A DNA stretch of 64,000 bases from Pithys albifrons albifrons (taxonomy: Eukaryota; Chordata; Aves; Passeriformes; Thamnophilidae). This document shows positions 59,101 through 64,000 of the stretch, piece after piece; the first letter of the stretch is position 1, and the number at the start of each line of letters is the position of its first letter. The translations under genes were made by a program, and so were the position numbers. The DNA lies in assembly GCF_047495875.1 (NCBI RefSeq), contig NC_092497.1, forward strand, positions 63,387,492 to 63,451,491. Direction: 5' to 3'. The notes below the pieces were generated by a model, which had not been told where the DNA came from, did not search any database, and saw nothing but the letters and a program-made list of their open reading frames with translations.

Positions 59101-62100
59101 GAGGGAGTGAACTAAGCTCTAGACACCCCCTTAAATCCCAGGAATAACCTTGTCCCTTTCTGATAAATTCCATCTCCTCAGAGAAATTTCCATCCTCATA
59201 TGAATGAACATTATATCATAAAAGAAAGAAAGGACATGAAAAGCTGAGCCAAACGGATTCATACAGTACCAGAAACATATTGCCTGAACATGTGTGCTAG
59301 TTAGGAGACGATCAGTACACATACTATTAAAAGATACTGTCCTGCACTTCTTGTTGTCAAGCAGTGAACACAGCCCAGCACTGTTTCAGTGTTTCAATGT
59401 GTAATCACCAATTCAAGTTGCAGTCTGATCATATCTAACAGAAAAATAATAGTGTTTAAGTCCCAAGGACTACACCCTGCCAGTATGTCTACAAGAGCCA
59501 AGGGTGCTGTACCAATTTATGTGGGTGCTAAATTGCAGACGTACTTCATTGTGAGCAAAATGCAGATGCCACTAGCTATATGAAGAAGTGAATGAGGAGA
59601 GCAGTCTAAGGTATGCCAGGGCATCTCTCTTGCAATTATTTTACATCTGTCTGCAGCTAGAAAGGGCTAATAATTGGGGCAAAGACCTCTCCAACCACTG
59701 CCACTTTGCTTATTGTCTCTTACAGGAAAAGACTCCTCCTCTTTATTGATCCAGCTTTAAGATGTCATTTCTCTACAGTTACCTCCAGGATGCAACAAAA
59801 ATGTACAGGCAACTAAAGCATACTCTGCCATGTCTTTGGTGACTGTCTCAAATACATAGCTAACAAAACTGCTGTCAAACTAGATGATCGGATATAATAT
59901 TAAGGATAAGAAAGGCATGGAGTTCCAAAACTTCAGTGGTCTTTCAAGCTATTTTCAAGCTTCCAAAGACTTGAAGCGCTCTACTAAATTATTTACAATT
60001 CTGTCCTAAGTTTGCAAACTTTTTGTAGTTAGGCAAAGCATGCTACCTGAAGCGTGATTTCTTTCAATAGTAGCCAAGACCCATACATTGACTTATTCTT
60101 TACTGCTATTGCTATTGCTATTGCAACACGAGAAAAGATAATCACTATTCAGGTTACAGTGGCTTCAGAACTGTATAATTATTATCTCTTACATAGCTCA
60201 GTGAAGGAATTTTATTAGGGAGCTCTATCTACATATATATTCTGCTTAGATGCTTGTGTTCAAAAGAAAGCTGTGTTTTTACATCTCTACAGCATATACT
60301 CAGAATTTGTTTGTTATTGAGTATGAAAGTAAAAAAAGTACATGTAAAAATTCAAAGGTGAAACTTCTTGAAAATGATCGGTTAAACCAGCCAATGTATT
60401 TTCCTGGTACCTTATTTTTCACCATGCTTATAATACAACACTGCAGCACTGTTAGAAGGCATGAGGCAAGAGGCTTCCTGTGTTTGCTTTTTGTTGAAGT
60501 CAGTGTGAGTGATGTCTGAAATTAAGGGAGGTCTTAGGTGACTAAGTGTAGTGCAGAATTTCACCATTGTGTTTGGGGACACATAACAAATTTGGTTTGC
60601 ATGGGCCACAGGGGGCATAGAGAGAACTTCAGGAATAAATGTAAACCTTCTTCCCTGCCTGCTCATTTGTGTCATAGCAGGGCACAGACAAGGACTCAGT
60701 TATCTGAAGCTGACCTCAGTCACAAGATAAGTTGTGAGAGATATTTTTGGGCAGAGAAACAGACATGGTTTTAGTCTTGTTAAACAAACAGCCTATTGTT
60801 TTGCCAGTGTCAAACTGGCTGCAGAAAAAATCCACTTCCCACATAAAGTTTATCTACCAAACAAAAGAGCAGCTCTGGTTTGTATCATTCCCACGTATCA
60901 CAGACCTTGCCACCTGTGATAAGCAAGAAATAAAAAGGCTGAGTCTCAGTTAGTTTCTCTTGTGTCCTGTAAAACTGGTTATGATCTTCTTGCCTATCAA
61001 ATACAGTTTCACAAGCACCAAAATGCAAAGAAGCTTCATATTACTTAGATTCTGCTCTGAGGTGTTGTGGAAAAAAATAAGGCCAGCACAACCCCTCTTC
61101 CCTGTCTGTATGCTGGTATTATTACCAAACAGGTCACCACAGAAACACAGGGAATGCTTGCAGGACAGCCTGCTTCTCTCTGCTGCTCAGTGGGGTCGGA
61201 GGTTTGGAACATGTCACTCTACTTGGTTCCAGAGCCATCTCAGATCTTAAGCAGATGGGATGCTAGGAATGAAGGAAAAGGAATAACTTTTCCTGTCTCT
61301 TAAGCATTAGCGATGCTATACCTTTCTCCAAGCCAAAAATTAAAATCTCACAAGCTTCCCCAAACTGGAACTCCAGAAACTGTTTTGATCTATGTCAACT
61401 GAAACATTTTTCTTTTCCATCATTGTACATATTTTCTGTTTGTATTTCAGGTATTCTCTGTGTTTACGCTTTTTACTGCAATTAATATTGCTGCACAAAT
61501 TAGATTATGTTTCAAATCAAAAAAGAAAATGCATTATTTTTCACTTGAATATTCAATTGATGACAAACATCTTTTCTAAAGGAGGAAGCAGTATGAAGTC
61601 CTCCCTTCTGTGCTCTCTGCCCAAGGTCCCAGTGAAGGTCATTAACATTCTGTAGTCCTGCAGGACCACCCAGGTGCTAACCACCATTAAATTCTGTTTC
61701 TCTGAAGAGCAGTGATTCACTTTCTGTACCAACCACAAGATCAGTCTATGCCAACCCTTCATTCCCCAGGATGTGGTTGATCATGGCAGTCACACGATCT
61801 GGCTTCTTTTCTCTGGCTGAATAGCAAACTTTAGAACAAGTTATTGACCAATCATAAGTCTGGAAGTGGAAATAAGGAACATCTGGGTATGAATCTTCAA
61901 ATGGATATCACTTGTTCTTGGCCTTGTAACACTTCTCAGTTCTGCAGACATGCCCAGCAGTACAGCACCACAATGTACTGTGCTTGTGGCAATCACACAC
62001 AAAGCAGTCAAGCTTAATTGTTGTCCCTAACTGCTGGAATACATCTTTGTACATTTTTTGAATTAGTAGTGGCTCCGATTTGCCTGAGGAAAGACAGTTT

Positions 62101-64000
62101 TCATTTTCCTTATCTCACCTGTCATCTATGGATTCAAGCTTGAATTACATTCTATTGTTCATAATGAAGGGAAGAAATGGGCAACCAACAGCATTTAAAG
62201 ATGAGAGATCTGTGTCTATAGCCCAGGCACAGTACCTGTGCCCTCCACATAACAGAAATCAATCATTCTGTCTTGGTTCATTCCCATATCACCCCAGACA
62301 GAGATGTTACAGTATGGGATTTCTGAGCTGGAGTGGAAAGTTCAAAACTTTCTGAAGTTCAGAGTGGCAAAGACAAAAACACATCTGCTCTCTCCATCTG
62401 CTGTATAGTCCTGGCATCTCTGTGTGTCAGTGCAGATGTGCTTGCCTACAATAGGACCCATATACTTCATCTCAGTGTATTCAGATCCTAGCAGTTCCCA
62501 GAAGCAATCCTGACAGCTGACATTCTTCTCTAGCCTTTGCTCTTTGGCTGACAGTGAGACACAAGGATGCACAGACCTCTCCTTTGGGATACCCAGTAAC
62601 CTCCATGGTTGTGTGAGAGAGCAACCAGTCTGAATATAATGAATAGTCTATTTACAACACGGTATAGTTATTGAATGGCTTGCTGAAAGTTTCCATGCAA
62701 ATATCATTGCTGTAGACTTTTAGGGCTATTGCTGTGCTTCTAGTATGATGAAGACCCTCTAAAAGATACTGCCATAGCTATTTACAAAAGACTTACTGCC
62801 ACTGTCTGTGGTTTCATTCATTCCTCATCTGCTATGACTGCCTTATTCATCTGTTTTGTATCAGGGAGTTCACACAATTCAGATCTTTTAAAACAGCCAG
62901 AGTTTGCTCTGCAATTATGCAGAATGTTCATTTCTTAATCCAACCAAAATAACTGTAGCTTTCATGGGATCAGATATCTGCATATCACTTTCTATTACTA
63001 CATGGTCTGGGTGTTACTGGATGCAGTCACACATCTAGAAGAAGAAGACGAGTTTGCAGAATCCACTGACCACATGTGTGAATGAGCCAAGCATCAGGCT
63101 GATCAGTAAAGGCTGGGCTGGTGCACTCTGGGATGCAAGGGTTCATAAGCAAATCTTTCATGACTAAGGAATTTGCACATGCAGAATTCAATCCACAATA
63201 AAGGAAACTGTTTTGAAGTATCTTGTACTATGGTATTAAGTGTAGCAGAAAGATATCCTTGAAACTCATAAGGATTGGGGTGTACAAGCAGTCTTAGCCC
63301 TAAGAACAGTCAGAGACTAAACACTCCTTATGGAACTACCTGCTGAATGTTTATTAACTGCACCCATATAGACCAAAAAGAAATCAAGATATTGTTGAAC
63401 ATGTAAACCGGAAAATAAAATATTTCAAGAACATGTTGGAGATACACAGTAAACTCGTCAAAGTTTTCTGCTGCCCTGCTCATCTCTCTTTAAAGGAACA
63501 AGAGCTCATTGCAACTGTATGTTTCAGGGAATTTTTTCCTACTGTTTATAGACATCTCTTGCTGTAGGTACAGCTGCTTCTGAAAAGCGTGCAACTGCTT
63601 CTACTGCAGAATGGGGCACATCACAAATTGATATCCATGAACAAATCAACTCTCAAAAGAACACTTACACTCTCCATCTCCAAAAAATCCTTTTGCTCAG
63701 GTGTGAGTCTGGCTGGAATTGACTGTGGTGACTCCAAGTCACCAGGGCACTGGCAAAAGCCCAAACATCTTGGAAATACTTTGTTGTAATACCTTTCCTA
63801 TGAATCAGCAGATAAAATTTAACCTCTTGCCATAGCAGAAAAGATCATATTTGAAAATGGGTATCCTTGATTCTGAAACAAGGGTAGCAAGACTTTCATT
63901 CCAGATTTCTAATGAGTTTGGTGTTTTAAATGCAGCTTTCCATTGCTAGTGACAAGGTGATTGCCAGCAAGCATGGCAAGGTTCGCACTGGTGTGGGGAC
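56167..64000. other. unique DNA, no clear feature
   Basis: No known repeat, RNA gene or coding motif is recognised. Noted only: a 219-codon plus frame at 57881-58540 with one hydrophobic segment (VWICIVLGCLLSSVLFGVWY, about residues 65-84) but no family match. There is also a (GCTATT)3 run at 60103-60124. Confidence 0.45.

Overview
The window looks like an intergenic or long-intron 'gene desert' from a bird nuclear genome. The evidence is repeat-based. There are at least eight CR1 LINE copies of different ages, several with the typical ATTCTATG-like 3' ends. There are LTRs with the TGTCCT start of avian ERVL-like elements, an ERVII/ERVK-like LTR family present twice, and an old MIR/CORE-SINE relic. 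No bacterial, viral or organellar gene organisation is present. The species cannot be named from this DNA; a neoavian bird, perhaps a passerine, is a reasonable guess.

I find no intact protein-coding gene, no convincing multi-exon gene and no tRNA or rRNA gene. Almost all open frames are short, overlap on both strands and read as chance. The only recognisable coding homology is dead reverse transcriptase: CR1 at 9.4-10.4 kb and 17.6-19.3 kb (+), and a different, non-CR1 LINE at about 38.2-40.4 kb (-). Three further open frames (3981-4385 -, 52015-52278 -, 57881-58540 +) look slightly more protein-like than their surroundings but match nothing I know.

Layout. 1-6.6 kb: mostly unique AT-rich DNA with an unrecognised 134-codon frame and a G/T-rich tract. 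6.6-7.6 kb: an ERVII-like solo LTR (copy A, 6-bp target duplication) followed by an ERVL-like LTR, both minus. 9.4-19.3 kb: four CR1 copies in unique DNA. 21.1-22.4 kb: a probable LTR and a clear ERVL-like solo LTR. 25.2 kb: a pure (ATTC)14 microsatellite. 27.9-31.5 kb: three CR1 fragments. 37.3-40.4 kb: a small tandem repeat, an old CR1 relic and the RTE-like LINE. 45.6-46.0 kb: copy B of the ERVII-like LTR. 47.6 kb: an old CR1 relic. 49.66-50.46 kb: an 800-bp pentanucleotide array that creates long artificial ORFs on both strands. 55.9 kb: a canonical G-quadruplex motif (minus). 56.1 kb: the MIR relic. The rest, to 64 kb, is unique DNA without recognisable features.

Nothing here forms a pathway or operon. 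The most interesting items are the non-CR1 LINE, because bird genomes are overwhelmingly CR1 and RTE-type elements in birds have a history of horizontal transfer; the matched LTR pair, which allows insertion and deletion events to be dated; and the pentanucleotide array.
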